Source: Agrilactobacillus yilanensis (GTDB taxonomy: Bacteria; Bacillota; Bacilli; Lactobacillales; Lactobacillaceae). Taken from it: DNA of 64,000 nucleotides. Under the pieces are notes generated by a model. The model did no database searches. It was not told the DNA's origin and was given only the letters and a program-made list of their open reading frames with translations. Both the position numbers and the translations under genes were made by a program. The DNA lies in NCBI RefSeq assembly GCF_003946725.1, contig NZ_RHOY01000002.1, forward strand, positions 186,001 to 250,000, read 5' to 3'. Of the stretch, positions 8,876 to 17,574 are shown piece after piece (within the stretch, counting starts at the first letter, position 1; every line of letters starts with the position of its first letter).

Positions 8876-9883
8876 TTAAACGGTCTGCGTCTTTTGTGTA
8901 AATAATTGATAAATAAAATATGGCATTGTGATCACCGCAACGACTAAGCCCACTGGCAACTCGGCATTACCAAAGCCATTAACAGCCACAAATTCTGCCA
9001 AGACCATAATACAGCTGCCTAAAAGCCAACTCATGGGTAGTAAGTACTGAATCCGTTCGCCCATGAAACGTTTGGCAATATTCGGCGCCATCAGCCCAAC
9101 AAAACTAATGGCACCACCAACTGAAATGGCGACGGTTGCTAACCCTACCGCCAGCAACAGCAAAATTCGTTGCGTAGTTTTAACATTAACCCCAATACCT
9201 AACGCCATTTTGGTACCTAATGTAAAACTATTTAAAACGGGTATGAAGAAAATAACTACGATCAATAAAACAAGGGCAACGGCCCCATTTTTAAGTAGAA
9301 AAGCGGTATCTTTATTCCAAAAACTGCCGCTCAGCCAAACTAGAATTTTTTCAAAATTAAAACGATTCATCTGTAATTCCAGCATCAAGATAATCCCATT
9401 TAAAGCAGAAGTTAACGCCACGCCCCCCAACAACACACGAATAGGAGAGCCTTGCCGATTCACTAACATCACCAAACAACCACTAATCAATGCGCCAATT
9501 AATGCCGAAAACGGCAGCCATTGACTCGTATCCGTCAATCCAATGCGGCTAGCTACGCTCAAAAGAACAACGGCACCTAAACTGGCCCCGGCATTGATCC
9601 CTAAAATACTAGAATCTGCCAATGGATTTCGCGTTAACGTTTGTAAAATTAAACCACTTACTGCCAACGCCCCGCCGGTAATCAAAGCCGCTAATAAATT
9701 AGGAAACCGAAACTGCCAAACAACGATATTTGCGATATTATCTGACCGATCGCCCAACAGTGTCTTAAAGACTTGACCAAAACTGAGCTGAATATCGCCA
9801 ACCGCTAGTAAACATAAACTAGCCACAATAAGGATCACGGCAGCGCTGATCAGCCCAACATAAAGTTTCATTTGTCGTTTCAT
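8876..9883 (-). CDS. FecCD-type ABC transporter permease (second)
   Basis: A 335-residue inner-membrane permease of the BtuC/FecCD family with about ten membrane segments. The FecCD signature ITGGALAVSGLILQTLTRNPLADSSILGINAGAS is clear, as is GGAISFVGLMAPNIAKR, the loop that contacts the ATPase. Its start ATG overlaps the stop of the upstream permease by four bases, giving translational coupling. Together the two permeases make the channel of the importer. Confidence 0.95.
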   Translation of the reverse strand: MKRQMKLYVGLISAAVILIVASLCLLAVGDIQLSFGQVFKTLLGDRSDNIANIVVWQFRFPNLLAALITGGALAVSGLILQTLTRNPLADSSILGINAGASLGAVVLLSVASRIGLTDTSQWLPFSALIGALISGCLVMLVNRQGSPIRVLLGGVALTSALNGIILMLELQMNRFNFEKILVWLSGSFWNKDTAFLLKNGAVALVLLIVVIFFIPVLNSFTLGTKMALGIGVNVKTTQRILLLLAVGLATVAISVGGAISFVGLMAPNIAKRFMGERIQYLLPMSWLLGSCIMVLAEFVAVNGFGNAELPVGLVVAVITMPYFIYQLFTQKTQTV

Positions 9884-10863
9884 GAGCGGGCCACCTGCCG
9901 TCCAAAAGCCACAATGGCAAATAGTAAGCAGCCGCCAATTAATGCACTAAGCCCCGCTAACGGCAACTCAATGCCTGCAACCGCTGTCTTCGCAAATAAA
10001 TCCGCAAAGACCATGAACGTCCCACCAGCAACTGCCGTTAAGCCGATATTCTGTTTAAACGAACCGGGATGCAAAACGTTAATTAATTGCGGAATACCTA
10101 AACCAACAAAACCAATATTGCCACCAACCGCTACACTGGCACCAGCTGCCAAAATTACAAAAATTGCTGCGAATAGCCAGAGCGTGCGAACTGAAATACC
10201 TAAGCCTTCAACTGTTTTTTCATCCATTGCCAACAAGGTAAAACCTGTACGAAAAGCAGTGACTCCAGCTAAAACAATTACGGTAACGATCGCTAGTAAC
10301 AAAACTTGCTGATAATTTACCCCGCTAAAGCCGCCGACTAACAAATTCTTAAATTGTTGTGTTGTATTGGTAATCATGCTTACCGCAAAGGAAATACAAC
10401 TGACAAAACCTGAAAAAATTGTGCCGCCCAAAATCAGACGTAATGGGTCCAAGCCATTTTTGCTCATGGACAAAAAGATAACAATTAAAAATGCACAGCC
10501 GGCACCTAAAAGCGCTAACCAAACTGTATTTGCAATACTCAAAGCAATCCCCGTAACCCCGCCAATAATCAAGGCTAAGTTCGCCCCGGCATTAATTCCT
10601 AAAATAGAAGGATCGGCTAAAGGATTACGGGAAATCGTCTGCAATAAAGCACCGCTCATCGCTAATAAGATACCTACAAAGACACTGGCCAACATCCGCG
10701 GAATGCGCATGGTCCAAATGACATCATGAATTAATTGACTGCTGGGCTGCCAGAGTTGCGATAAACTATACCACTTTGGACCACCTAAAACATTTAACAC
10801 GATACCTAGGCCTAAAAGTCCCACTAAAATCAACCAGAGCATCCCATTTTTTGTCCGACTCAT
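9880..10863 (-). CDS. FecCD-type ABC transporter permease (first)
   Basis: A 327-residue FecCD-family permease with the signature LLAMSGALLQTISRNPLADPSILGINAGANL and the coupling loop GGNIGFVGLGIPQLINVLHPG. It overlaps the ATPase gene by four bases upstream and the second permease by four bases downstream. It is a paralogue of the second permease, as in FhuB/FhuG pairs of Gram-positive siderophore importers. Confidence 0.95.
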   Translation of the reverse strand: MSRTKNGMLWLILVGLLGLGIVLNVLGGPKWYSLSQLWQPSSQLIHDVIWTMRIPRMLASVFVGILLAMSGALLQTISRNPLADPSILGINAGANLALIIGGVTGIALSIANTVWLALLGAGCAFLIVIFLSMSKNGLDPLRLILGGTIFSGFVSCISFAVSMITNTTQQFKNLLVGGFSGVNYQQVLLLAIVTVIVLAGVTAFRTGFTLLAMDEKTVEGLGISVRTLWLFAAIFVILAAGASVAVGGNIGFVGLGIPQLINVLHPGSFKQNIGLTAVAGGTFMVFADLFAKTAVAGIELPLAGLSALIGGCLLFAIVAFGRQVARS

Positions 10864-11660
10864 CCGCCACTACCAGCCAAAGACTGACAATTTAAAATTT
10901 GTGGGCAGTTTGTACACTTATCATAAATAATATCGGCACGGACTTTAAAAATATCGGCTAAAACATCAGATGTAATGACATCAGTGGGATTGCCTGTCGC
11001 CTTTATTTCCCCATCCACCAGACAAATCAAATGGTCGCAATATTGGGCCGCCTGGTTAAGATCATGCAAAATCACAATAATCGTTTTATGATAGTTTTCG
11101 TTTAAATCTTTTAATAAATTCAAAATATCTAACTGATTTGTCAAATCTAAATAAGTGGTTGGTTCATCCAACATCATAATTGGACTATCTTGAGCTAACG
11201 TCATCGCCACAAATGCCCGCTGCCGTTGCCCACCAGATAAATTCGAGACGATATGCTCTTTGAACTCATCCAGATGAACCGCTGTAATCGCCTCGTCAAT
11301 GATTTGATGGTCTTTTTTGGATAACCGATTTAACCCTCGACGATGACAATACCGGCCATATGAAACCAATTCCGAAACCGTAATACCCGCTGCGGCAGCC
11401 GGTTGCTGCGGCAGACAGGCGATTTTTTGTGCACGTTTTCGATGTGAAAACTGGCTAATCGGTTCACCAAATAGTTTTATATCCCCACTCATCGGACTTT
11501 CAAAACCATTCAAAACATTAAACAGCGTTGATTTGCCGCTACCATTCGGGCCAATCAAACCGGTAATTTTTCCAGCTGGAATTGTTAAAGTCTGATGATC
11601 AATAATGACACGGCGCCCATAGCCAGCAGTAATATTATCAGCTTCCATAATTGCTGCCAT
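10860..11660 (-). CDS. Iron-siderophore-type ABC transporter ATP-binding protein
   Basis: A 266-residue ATPase of the FepC/FhuC family. Walker A is GPNGSGKST, the signature is LSGGQRQRAFVAM and Walker B is PIMMLDEPTTYLD. The C-terminus carries an unusual cysteine cluster, C249-x2-C252-x5-C258, in the last 18 residues. It could bind metal or an Fe-S centre and so sense iron, but that is inference. It is the first gene of the four-gene importer operon, with GGAGG before the ATG. Confidence 0.93.
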   Translation of the reverse strand: MAAIMEADNITAGYGRRVIIDHQTLTIPAGKITGLIGPNGSGKSTLFNVLNGFESPMSGDIKLFGEPISQFSHRKRAQKIACLPQQPAAAAGITVSELVSYGRYCHRRGLNRLSKKDHQIIDEAITAVHLDEFKEHIVSNLSGGQRQRAFVAMTLAQDSPIMMLDEPTTYLDLTNQLDILNLLKDLNENYHKTIIVILHDLNQAAQYCDHLICLVDGEIKATGNPTDVITSDVLADIFKVRADIIYDKCTNCPQILNCQSLAGSGG

Positions 11661-11728
11661 AGTTTATCCTCCGATCTATCTTGATACATTAATTTTAAAA
11701 CAACGTACAATTAAAACGCATACAATTT

Positions 11729-11770
11729 AATCTTTCACAATATAAAATACAATTGTAATTGAGAAAGATT
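11729..11770. promoter_or_regulatory. Dyad symmetry upstream of the ABC importer operon
   Basis: AATCTTTC at 11,729 is mirrored by GAAAGATT at 11,763, and between them lies the palindrome ACAATTGT. The dyad is 70-110 bases upstream of the ATPase start in an AT-rich promoter region. It may be an operator for a metal-responsive repressor, but it is not a recognisable Fur box. The rest of 11,661-12,132 holds only this dyad and the repeat pair at 11,944-12,008. Confidence 0.35.
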
Positions 11771-11943
11771 ATCAGTCAATTATATAACAACCTATCCATT
11801 TAATAAATAGTCAGTGATAACTTGCACGTATTTTTAACAGCTTCCCTAAATATTTCGAATAACACCTGACGAAAGTGACCCCTTTTTTTTAAAATTTTAA
11901 AATGAAAACCGCCTAAGGTGCTAATTGGCAATAAATATTAAAT

Positions 11944-12008
11944 GAATAACTTATACCTTAAATTTTAACGGTATAAGTTATTCGTGAATTAGTTTAAATA
12001 TAACTTAT
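11944..12008. repeat. Outlying copies of the partition-type repeat (inverted pair plus half copy)
   Basis: GAATAACTTATACC at 11,944 and GGTATAAGTTATTC at 11,970 form an inverted pair, followed by TATAACTTAT at 11,999. They are the same quasi-palindrome that flanks parA and parB at 24-26 kb, here 12 kb away in the gap between the importer operon and the LysR genes. Confidence 0.8.
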
Positions 12009-12132
12009 CTCTAAATTAATTACGGTATCTTTTATACTTTATTTAACTTCATCGTCAGAAAAGTTGTGGCACACTAGGCTGACGGCTATCATTTCCATTT
12101 GGATTTTTACGTTTTTCCTAAATAAATCGTGG

Positions 12133-13029
12133 CTAATTATCTGAGGTCCGTCGACAAGCTTCAAAGAAAAGTTGCGCACCTTGGTTTTTTTGTCGGCCAT
12201 CATAATAAATGTACACCCCATAACGACAATACTTATTTGCTAAGGCAACAAATTTCAAACTTTCTGGAGCGATAGGTTTAATAAAATCTGGCACAAGCAC
12301 TACCCCGTGACCCACGGCCGCTTCAAATAAGGCCGTTGCTAAGTTGTCCATTTTTAAACCTACGACCCGCTGATTTGTTGCTTTTTCAATCACCTTCCAG
12401 TTACGGGCATAGGGGCCGAATAATTCATGGGCAAACGGTACTAGCAGTTGCTCGCCAATTAAATCTTTGGCAAACAACAAGTTTTCCGTTAATAATCGAT
12501 GCCCTGGATAAAGGGCCACACTGACTGGATAACTCTGAATAAAATGCATTTTTACTTGAGATGCTGTACTAATAAATTCACACGGTGTCAAAATAATATC
12601 ATACAAATTGGCATCAATTAAACTTTCTGGTGTCCCCGCGGTTAACACTGTAATCGTCAATTTAATATCTGGATACTGCTGTCGAAAGTGCGTTATCAAA
12701 TTTTGAATATATGATAAATAAGCAAGTTCCAACACACAGCCCACGCGAACAACTTGTCGCTTATTTTGAGCAGACAGTGCACTAACAAAACGCGCATGAT
12801 CACATTCATCCATTAATACAGTTGCCTGCCTGGCCAATAATTCACCGGCCTCTGTCAATTGAACGCCGTGGGTGGAACGCATAAATAACGGTACTTCAAA
12901 AGTTTGTTCCAACGCTTTAATATGCCGGGACAAAACTGATTGTGAAAGATATAAAATATCTGCTGCTTTACTGAAATTTAATGTTTTGGAAAGAATCAAA
13001 AACTCATATAAGCCTTCAGTATCCATCAT
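12133..13029 (-). CDS. LysR-family regulator (second of a tandem pair)
   Basis: About 298 residues. An N-terminal LysR winged helix (LNFSKAADILYLSQSVLSRHIKALE) precedes a two-lobed effector domain. It is the downstream gene of two LysR genes on this strand and its start overlaps the end of the first, which suggests coupled translation. Candidate starts are GTG 13,038, ATG 13,029 and ATG 13,026; none has a strong ribosome binding site, as expected for coupling. The pair is divergent from the molybdenum-enzyme operon and is the obvious candidate for its substrate-responsive control. The effector is unknown. Confidence 0.85.
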   Translation of the reverse strand: MMDTEGLYEFLILSKTLNFSKAADILYLSQSVLSRHIKALEQTFEVPLFMRSTHGVQLTEAGELLARQATVLMDECDHARFVSALSAQNKRQVVRVGCVLELAYLSYIQNLITHFRQQYPDIKLTITVLTAGTPESLIDANLYDIILTPCEFISTASQVKMHFIQSYPVSVALYPGHRLLTENLLFAKDLIGEQLLVPFAHELFGPYARNWKVIEKATNQRVVGLKMDNLATALFEAAVGHGVVLVPDFIKPIAPESLKFVALANKYCRYGVYIYYDGRQKNQGAQLFFEACRRTSDN

Positions 13030-13924
13030 TTTGCCCACTTTCTCGATTAACGAAGGTTATCAAATCATCCTTAAAGTGCATGATTTCTGGCGTAATCTTC
13101 TCCGCCGCCATAAATAACGTATAAACCGGTTGTTCTGTGGTTATTAACGGCCGCGCAACACAGCCTAACGGTAAATAAGTGAAATGTCCCGGATAAATTA
13201 AAATCTGTTTTTGCATCATCACTAAATTTTTATAAAAACGCACACTGTTTTGCCCCGTATTTAAAGTGTAATTTATTATCGTTTTATCAAGGATTTGTTT
13301 TTGAAAATCTTGAATACAAGTTTCTTTTGTCGTGGGATAGCTTAAAAAAGTCGCCCCGGCTAACTGATTCAAATCAACCGTTGCCCCTTGCGTCAAACCA
13401 TGGTCTGCTGGCAATAAAACTTGCGGCTGTAGCTTCATTAACGGAAAACGCTGTAACCCCTGGGCCTTAAAGGTTGCGGTTACCGGTGCTAAAAATAAAT
13501 CTACTTGATGGGTTAACAATCCTGTACGAATGCTATAGGCTTGATCATCTAAAAATTTAAAGGCTGTATGCGGATAGCGGGTCTGTAAACCTGCAAAAAA
13601 AGCTTGCAAAACGTTAGGTATTTCTGAACCAACGACGCCTATACGCAGTTGTGTCAGTCTATCTCGCGTTGTGGCCAACATATTACTTTTTAAAGCCTGA
13701 TACGTCTGATTTATTTTAAGGCCATTATGGTAAAAATTTTCACCAGCTGTTGTTAATTGCAACTGACTATGTTCATAGGTAAATAATGTAAATCCTAAAC
13801 TGCGTTCAAAACTTTTCTGGCGACTGCTCAAAGTTGCCGGATTTACCTTTAACTGTTGGGCAGCCTGGGTAAAACTTTTAGCTTCTACAACTGTAATAAA
13901 TTCTGCTAAACGATCAAAATCCAT
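13016..13924 (-). CDS. LysR-family regulator (first of a tandem pair)
   Basis: A 302-residue LysR protein with the helix-turn-helix KSFTQAAQQLKVNPATLSSRQKSFE at about residues 16-40, followed by an effector-binding domain starting near LRIGVVGSEIP. It has little similarity to the second LysR beyond the family fold, so the pair is not a recent duplication. GGAG precedes the ATG. It is divergent from the Mo-enzyme operon across a 354-base region, the usual arrangement for a LysR regulator and its target. Confidence 0.87.
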   Translation of the reverse strand: MDFDRLAEFITVVEAKSFTQAAQQLKVNPATLSSRQKSFERSLGFTLFTYEHSQLQLTTAGENFYHNGLKINQTYQALKSNMLATTRDRLTQLRIGVVGSEIPNVLQAFFAGLQTRYPHTAFKFLDDQAYSIRTGLLTHQVDLFLAPVTATFKAQGLQRFPLMKLQPQVLLPADHGLTQGATVDLNQLAGATFLSYPTTKETCIQDFQKQILDKTIINYTLNTGQNSVRFYKNLVMMQKQILIYPGHFTYLPLGCVARPLITTEQPVYTLFMAAEKITPEIMHFKDDLITFVNRESGQNDGY

Positions 13925-14079
13925 TTTATCGTCTCCATCGGCTATTTTTTTATATCAATTTGCAGGACACAAAAATCTCGCATAACCAAAATCAAATTCT
14001 ATTTGAAAGCCATTCTCAACTAGTTTTTAAAATGGATTCAATGATATCTTTTCACCAATTTTAAAAAGCAAGCCTTTTT

Positions 14080-14094
14080 ATGATGGTACATCAT
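14080..14094. promoter_or_regulatory. Short palindrome in the LysR/Mo-operon intergenic region
   Basis: ATGATG-gta-CATCAT is a perfect 15-base dyad about 200 bases upstream of the Mo-enzyme start and 160 bases from the LysR start. It could be an operator for one of the LysR proteins; the T-N11-A rule was not tested rigorously. Confidence 0.3.
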
Positions 14095-14211
14095 CAAGTG
14101 AATAAATACACAAATATACCGTCTTAGTAATTCTTAGTTTTACATATATCCATATTATCTATTGCTATAATCAAATTGTAACTTACTTATAGCTATTATT
14201 TATAAAATATT

Positions 14212-14233
14212 TTATGTGATTACTATCACATAA
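14212..14233. promoter_or_regulatory. CRP/FNR-type palindromic operator before the Mo-enzyme operon
   Basis: TTATGTGAT-N4-ATCACATAA is a perfect 22-base dyad containing TGTGA-N6-TCACA, the classic target of Crp/Fnr-family activators such as ArcR or FLP in Firmicutes. It lies 46 bases upstream of the start codon. A possible -10 (TATTAT, 14,257-14,262) would put the site's centre near -46, roughly the position of a class II activator. It implies control by anaerobiosis or a redox/energy signal in addition to the LysR pair. Confidence 0.75.
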
Positions 14234-14278
14234 ACACTTATGTACTTTTGTATGTCTATTATGAAGGAGGCGCTGTTC

Positions 14279-16960
14279 ATGTCTACTACAGATTTTTTAG
14301 CGGCCACTGATATTGCCAATGGCTTAACGCTAACTGATGATCAAAGTTGTACTTTTAAAACAGCCACAAAAACAGCTTTAGACGATCAAACCGATAATGT
14401 TCAAATTATCAAAACAGCCTGTCGTGCTTGCATTTCTAACTGTGGGGTCCTCGCCACTGTCAAGAATGGCCGCGTGGTTCATCTGGAAGGTAATCCTGAA
14501 GATCCTATGAGTAAAGGCCATATGTGTGCGAAAGGCCTATCTGGTATTCAGGCGTTATATAATCCTAATCGTAACAAATATCCTTTAGTCCGGGTAGGGC
14601 AACGGGGTGAAAATAAATGGAAACGGATTTCATGGGATACGGCCATCGATACAATTGCCCATAAATTAATGGCGGCCCGTCAAGATTTCGGCGCTGAAAG
14701 TGTTTTTTGTTCCACTGGTGGCGGTGGAAATCCTGAATTCTGGAGTATTTCTAGATTTTGTAATATTTTTGGGACACCAAATTGGTTTGAACCAGGCTGT
14801 GCCCAATGCTATCTGCCAAGAATGTGTGTCTATGACATGATGTATGGCGGTACAAATGCGAGTATTGCAGATTCTAATGCCCAAGAAATTTATTTTCCAA
14901 AAACAACTAAAATGAAATCCCTCGTCTTATGGGGCGCTGATCCTTCTTACTCCAGCCCTGCTTCTGGTGGCAGTGCTTTAGTCGATTTACGGGCCCAAGG
15001 TATTAAAACTGTTGTGATTGATCCGCGCATGACACCTGATGCTGCCAAAGCGGATGTCTGGCTGCCTATTCGCCCTGGTTCAGATGTGGCCTTAGAACTT
15101 GCTTGGATTCGTTATATTATTGAAAATAATCTGTACGATCATGACTTTGTCCTCCGCTGGACCAATTTACCTTATCTTGTAAATACTGAAACAAATCTGC
15201 TTTGGCGGGCGGAAACTAGCACCGCTCCAGATCAACCGGATACTTTTATGGTGTGGGATGAAAAAACAAATTCTGCACAGCCGCTGCCTTATCCTTACAA
15301 CGACGATTTGGATGTTGCTTTAGAAGGCACTTATGTTATTAACGGTGTCACTTACAAAACTGGTTTTCAATGTTTGAAAGAAACGGTAGCTGACTATACT
15401 TTAGAAAAAGCCGCTAAAATCTGTTGGTTGCCAAAGGACAAAATTGAAGCAGCCATCCGGACTTTTACCGATAATATGCCCGGCGGTCTTTGCTTAGGGG
15501 TTGCGACGGATCAATCTCCAAACTCTGCACAAGCAGCTATGGCCGCTGGGATCATCGATTTGTTAATGGGTGATGTGGAACGTCCTGGTGCTTTGTTGCA
15601 GCGCTTTGGAACAGCTGGTGCCACTAATATGATCGGTTATTGTGTCCCACCGGCACCTGCTAAATTACCCGATGCCCAACTGAAAAAACGGCTAGGTACT
15701 ATCGAACATAAAGGCCTACACATGTGGCTTGCAGGACATGCCCCTAGTATTTTACATGCCATTGAAACCGGTGATCCCTACCCATTACGGGTTTGGCTGG
15801 AACGTTCAGGAAATAAGCTTGTCAATTTAGCCGATAGTAAACGCTGGGCTAAAGCCACTGAAAAAGTTGATTTTATTGTCCATATGTATATGTACCCCAC
15901 TTCGTTTTCAGCTTATGCAGATATGCTCTTACCTACTGAGGAATGGCTTGAAACCGATATGATCGTTGAATCTTGTAACAAATTGATGGCGCGTCAATCG
16001 GTCACACATGTCTGGGAAACCATTGATGAAACCGTTATTTGGTCTAAGTTAGCAAAACGCTGCGCCCAATTAGGTCACGAAGGCTGTCAAAAGGCCTTTG
16101 ATCCAGTTTATATGGGGGATGACCTGCCTTATTGGGACAACATGTCTGAATTATTAAATGCTAACTTAAAAGATACCCCGTTCACTTGGGAGCAGCTGAA
16201 AAAAGAGGCGCCAATCGAGTACATGTCTGAAGCAGATTACCGCAGTTACTATGTTTACCAACAGCCAGATCCAAAAACCGGTTTACCAAAAGGCTTTCCA
16301 ACACCGTCTAAAAAGTGCGAACTTTACTTAGAACGAATGATTACCCTAGGCCGTACCGGACAGCCCTATAGCCACTGTGCGCTACCACCGGCTTCTAAAG
16401 ATTATTCACCGCTGCCCTATTATGAAGAACCTTATGAAAGTCCTTTACTTGGCAATGATTTAGCCGAAGAATATCCATTAGTCATGACCAATGGCCGGGT
16501 ACCTTATTATCATCATGGCACCTTACGTAATACCGCTTGGACTCGGGAACTATATCCAGCGCCTGAAGTATGGATCCATCCCCAAGCTGCTCAAAAATAC
16601 GGCGTCGCTGATAACGATTGGGTCTGGGTCGAATCTTTAAGAGGCAAAGTTCGGGGTATTGCCCATCTTACAACCGGTATCAATCCAGGTTCTGTTTATA
16701 TGGAACGTTTCTGGAATCCTGAAACATTAAATACTAAAACCCATGGCTGGCAAGAAATGAATGTTAACGTCTTAGCCCGTTCTCAAGGGCCATACAATGA
16801 CGTTTTCGGAACTTATACTTTGCGGGCTTACTTAGTCAAAGTTTACAAAGCTAAAGAAGGTGCTCCAGAAGGTATTTGGTTAGAACCAAAAGAATTCAAA
16901 GCCTTCTTGCCAAAATCAGCCGAAGCTACGCCGGATATCACGAAAGGAGCCCAACTATGA
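14279..16960 (+). CDS. Molybdopterin-dependent oxidoreductase, catalytic subunit (acetylene hydratase/DMSO reductase superfamily)
   Basis: An 893-residue Mo/W-bis-MGD enzyme. An N-terminal [4Fe-4S] motif C48-x2-C51-x3-C55-x27-C83 is followed by the molybdopterin domains and a C-terminal dinucleotide-binding domain (ending with NPETLNTKTHG...MNVNVLARS). Compared by eye with acetylene hydratase, Cys177 in GCAQCYLPR aligns with the metal-ligand cysteine. There is no Tat signal, so the enzyme is cytoplasmic. The ATG at 14,279 is used because GGAGG precedes it at 8 bases; a longer upstream frame lacks any site. Its stop overlaps the ferredoxin start (ATGA). The substrate is unknown. The superfamily includes catechol dehydroxylases, transhydroxylases and thiosulfate or polysulfide reductases. 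Confidence 0.9.
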   Translation: MSTTDFLAATDIANGLTLTDDQSCTFKTATKTALDDQTDNVQIIKTACRACISNCGVLATVKNGRVVHLEGNPEDPMSKGHMCAKGLSGIQALYNPNRNKYPLVRVGQRGENKWKRISWDTAIDTIAHKLMAARQDFGAESVFCSTGGGGNPEFWSISRFCNIFGTPNWFEPGCAQCYLPRMCVYDMMYGGTNASIADSNAQEIYFPKTTKMKSLVLWGADPSYSSPASGGSALVDLRAQGIKTVVIDPRMTPDAAKADVWLPIRPGSDVALELAWIRYIIENNLYDHDFVLRWTNLPYLVNTETNLLWRAETSTAPDQPDTFMVWDEKTNSAQPLPYPYNDDLDVALEGTYVINGVTYKTGFQCLKETVADYTLEKAAKICWLPKDKIEAAIRTFTDNMPGGLCLGVATDQSPNSAQAAMAAGIIDLLMGDVERPGALLQRFGTAGATNMIGYCVPPAPAKLPDAQLKKRLGTIEHKGLHMWLAGHAPSILHAIETGDPYPLRVWLERSGNKLVNLADSKRWAKATEKVDFIVHMYMYPTSFSAYADMLLPTEEWLETDMIVESCNKLMARQSVTHVWETIDETVIWSKLAKRCAQLGHEGCQKAFDPVYMGDDLPYWDNMSELLNANLKDTPFTWEQLKKEAPIEYMSEADYRSYYVYQQPDPKTGLPKGFPTPSKKCELYLERMITLGRTGQPYSHCALPPASKDYSPLPYYEEPYESPLLGNDLAEEYPLVMTNGRVPYYHHGTLRNTAWTRELYPAPEVWIHPQAAQKYGVADNDWVWVESLRGKVRGIAHLTTGINPGSVYMERFWNPETLNTKTHGWQEMNVNVLARSQGPYNDVFGTYTLRAYLVKVYKAKEGAPEGIWLEPKEFKAFLPKSAEATPDITKGAQL

Positions 16961-17574
16961 AAAAACTTGCATTTGTCGTTGAAGCCGATCGCTGTATTGG
17001 CTGTAAAGGCTGTCAAATTGCCTGTAAACTTGAAAACCATCTTGGTCTGGGAACCAATCGAACCTTAATTAAAGAAATCGGACCCACGGGCGAATATCCA
17101 AATATTCAAATGTATTTTTTGCCCGCAATGTGTCAACAATGTAAAAATCCAACTTGTGTTGCCGTTTGTCCCACAGGCGCTTGCCACGTCAATCCTGAAG
17201 ACGGGGTCATCTTAATCGACCAAGAAAAATGTATCGGTTGTAAAAGTTGTGTCCGCGCTTGCCCTTATGAAGCCATCAGCTTTAACGAAGAACGTCATGT
17301 TTCAGATAAATGTGATCTTTGTGCCCAAAGCCGTCAACAAGGTAATGCCCCCGCCTGTGTTAAAAATTGTTCTGGTGGCGCTTTACATGTGGGCGATTTA
17401 AATGATCCTGAAAGCGACGTTTCCAAATTGCTAGCTGACGCCGGTGAAGCAAATGTTTACAATCTGCGAGATTTTGGCAATGGCCCAGCGGTTAAATATA
17501 TTTTAAAAAATGATGATTGGCTAGATATCCTACCACAAGAATGCGTCAGCGTGCGAAGGGGGAAGCAAAAATGA
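16957..17574 (+). CDS. Four-cluster ferredoxin subunit (DmsB/PhsB type)
   Basis: A 205-residue electron-transfer subunit. Four cysteine groups are visible: CIGCKGCQIAC, CQQCKNPTCVAVCP, CIGCKSCVRACP and CDLCAQSRQQGNAPACVKNC, which together bind four [4Fe-4S] clusters as in DmsB-type subunits. It should carry electrons between the catalytic subunit and the AsrA-like protein. There is no membrane anchor gene (DmsC/NrfD) in the operon, which agrees with a soluble complex. The start ATG overlaps the upstream stop, and its own stop overlaps the next start (ATGA), so all three are translationally coupled. Confidence 0.95.
   Translation: MKKLAFVVEADRCIGCKGCQIACKLENHLGLGTNRTLIKEIGPTGEYPNIQMYFLPAMCQQCKNPTCVAVCPTGACHVNPEDGVILIDQEKCIGCKSCVRACPYEAISFNEERHVSDKCDLCAQSRQQGNAPACVKNCSGGALHVGDLNDPESDVSKLLADAGEANVYNLRDFGNGPAVKYILKNDDWLDILPQECVSVRRGKQK

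Noticed and set aside
11870-11900. IS3-type terminal inverted repeat near GTGACCCC
   Set aside because: No partner end, transposase remnant or target duplication was found nearby.
12039-12221. Separate 60-codon ORF on the minus strand overlapping the LysR end
   Set aside because: It lies in another frame of the LysR gene with no ribosome site or recognisable protein.
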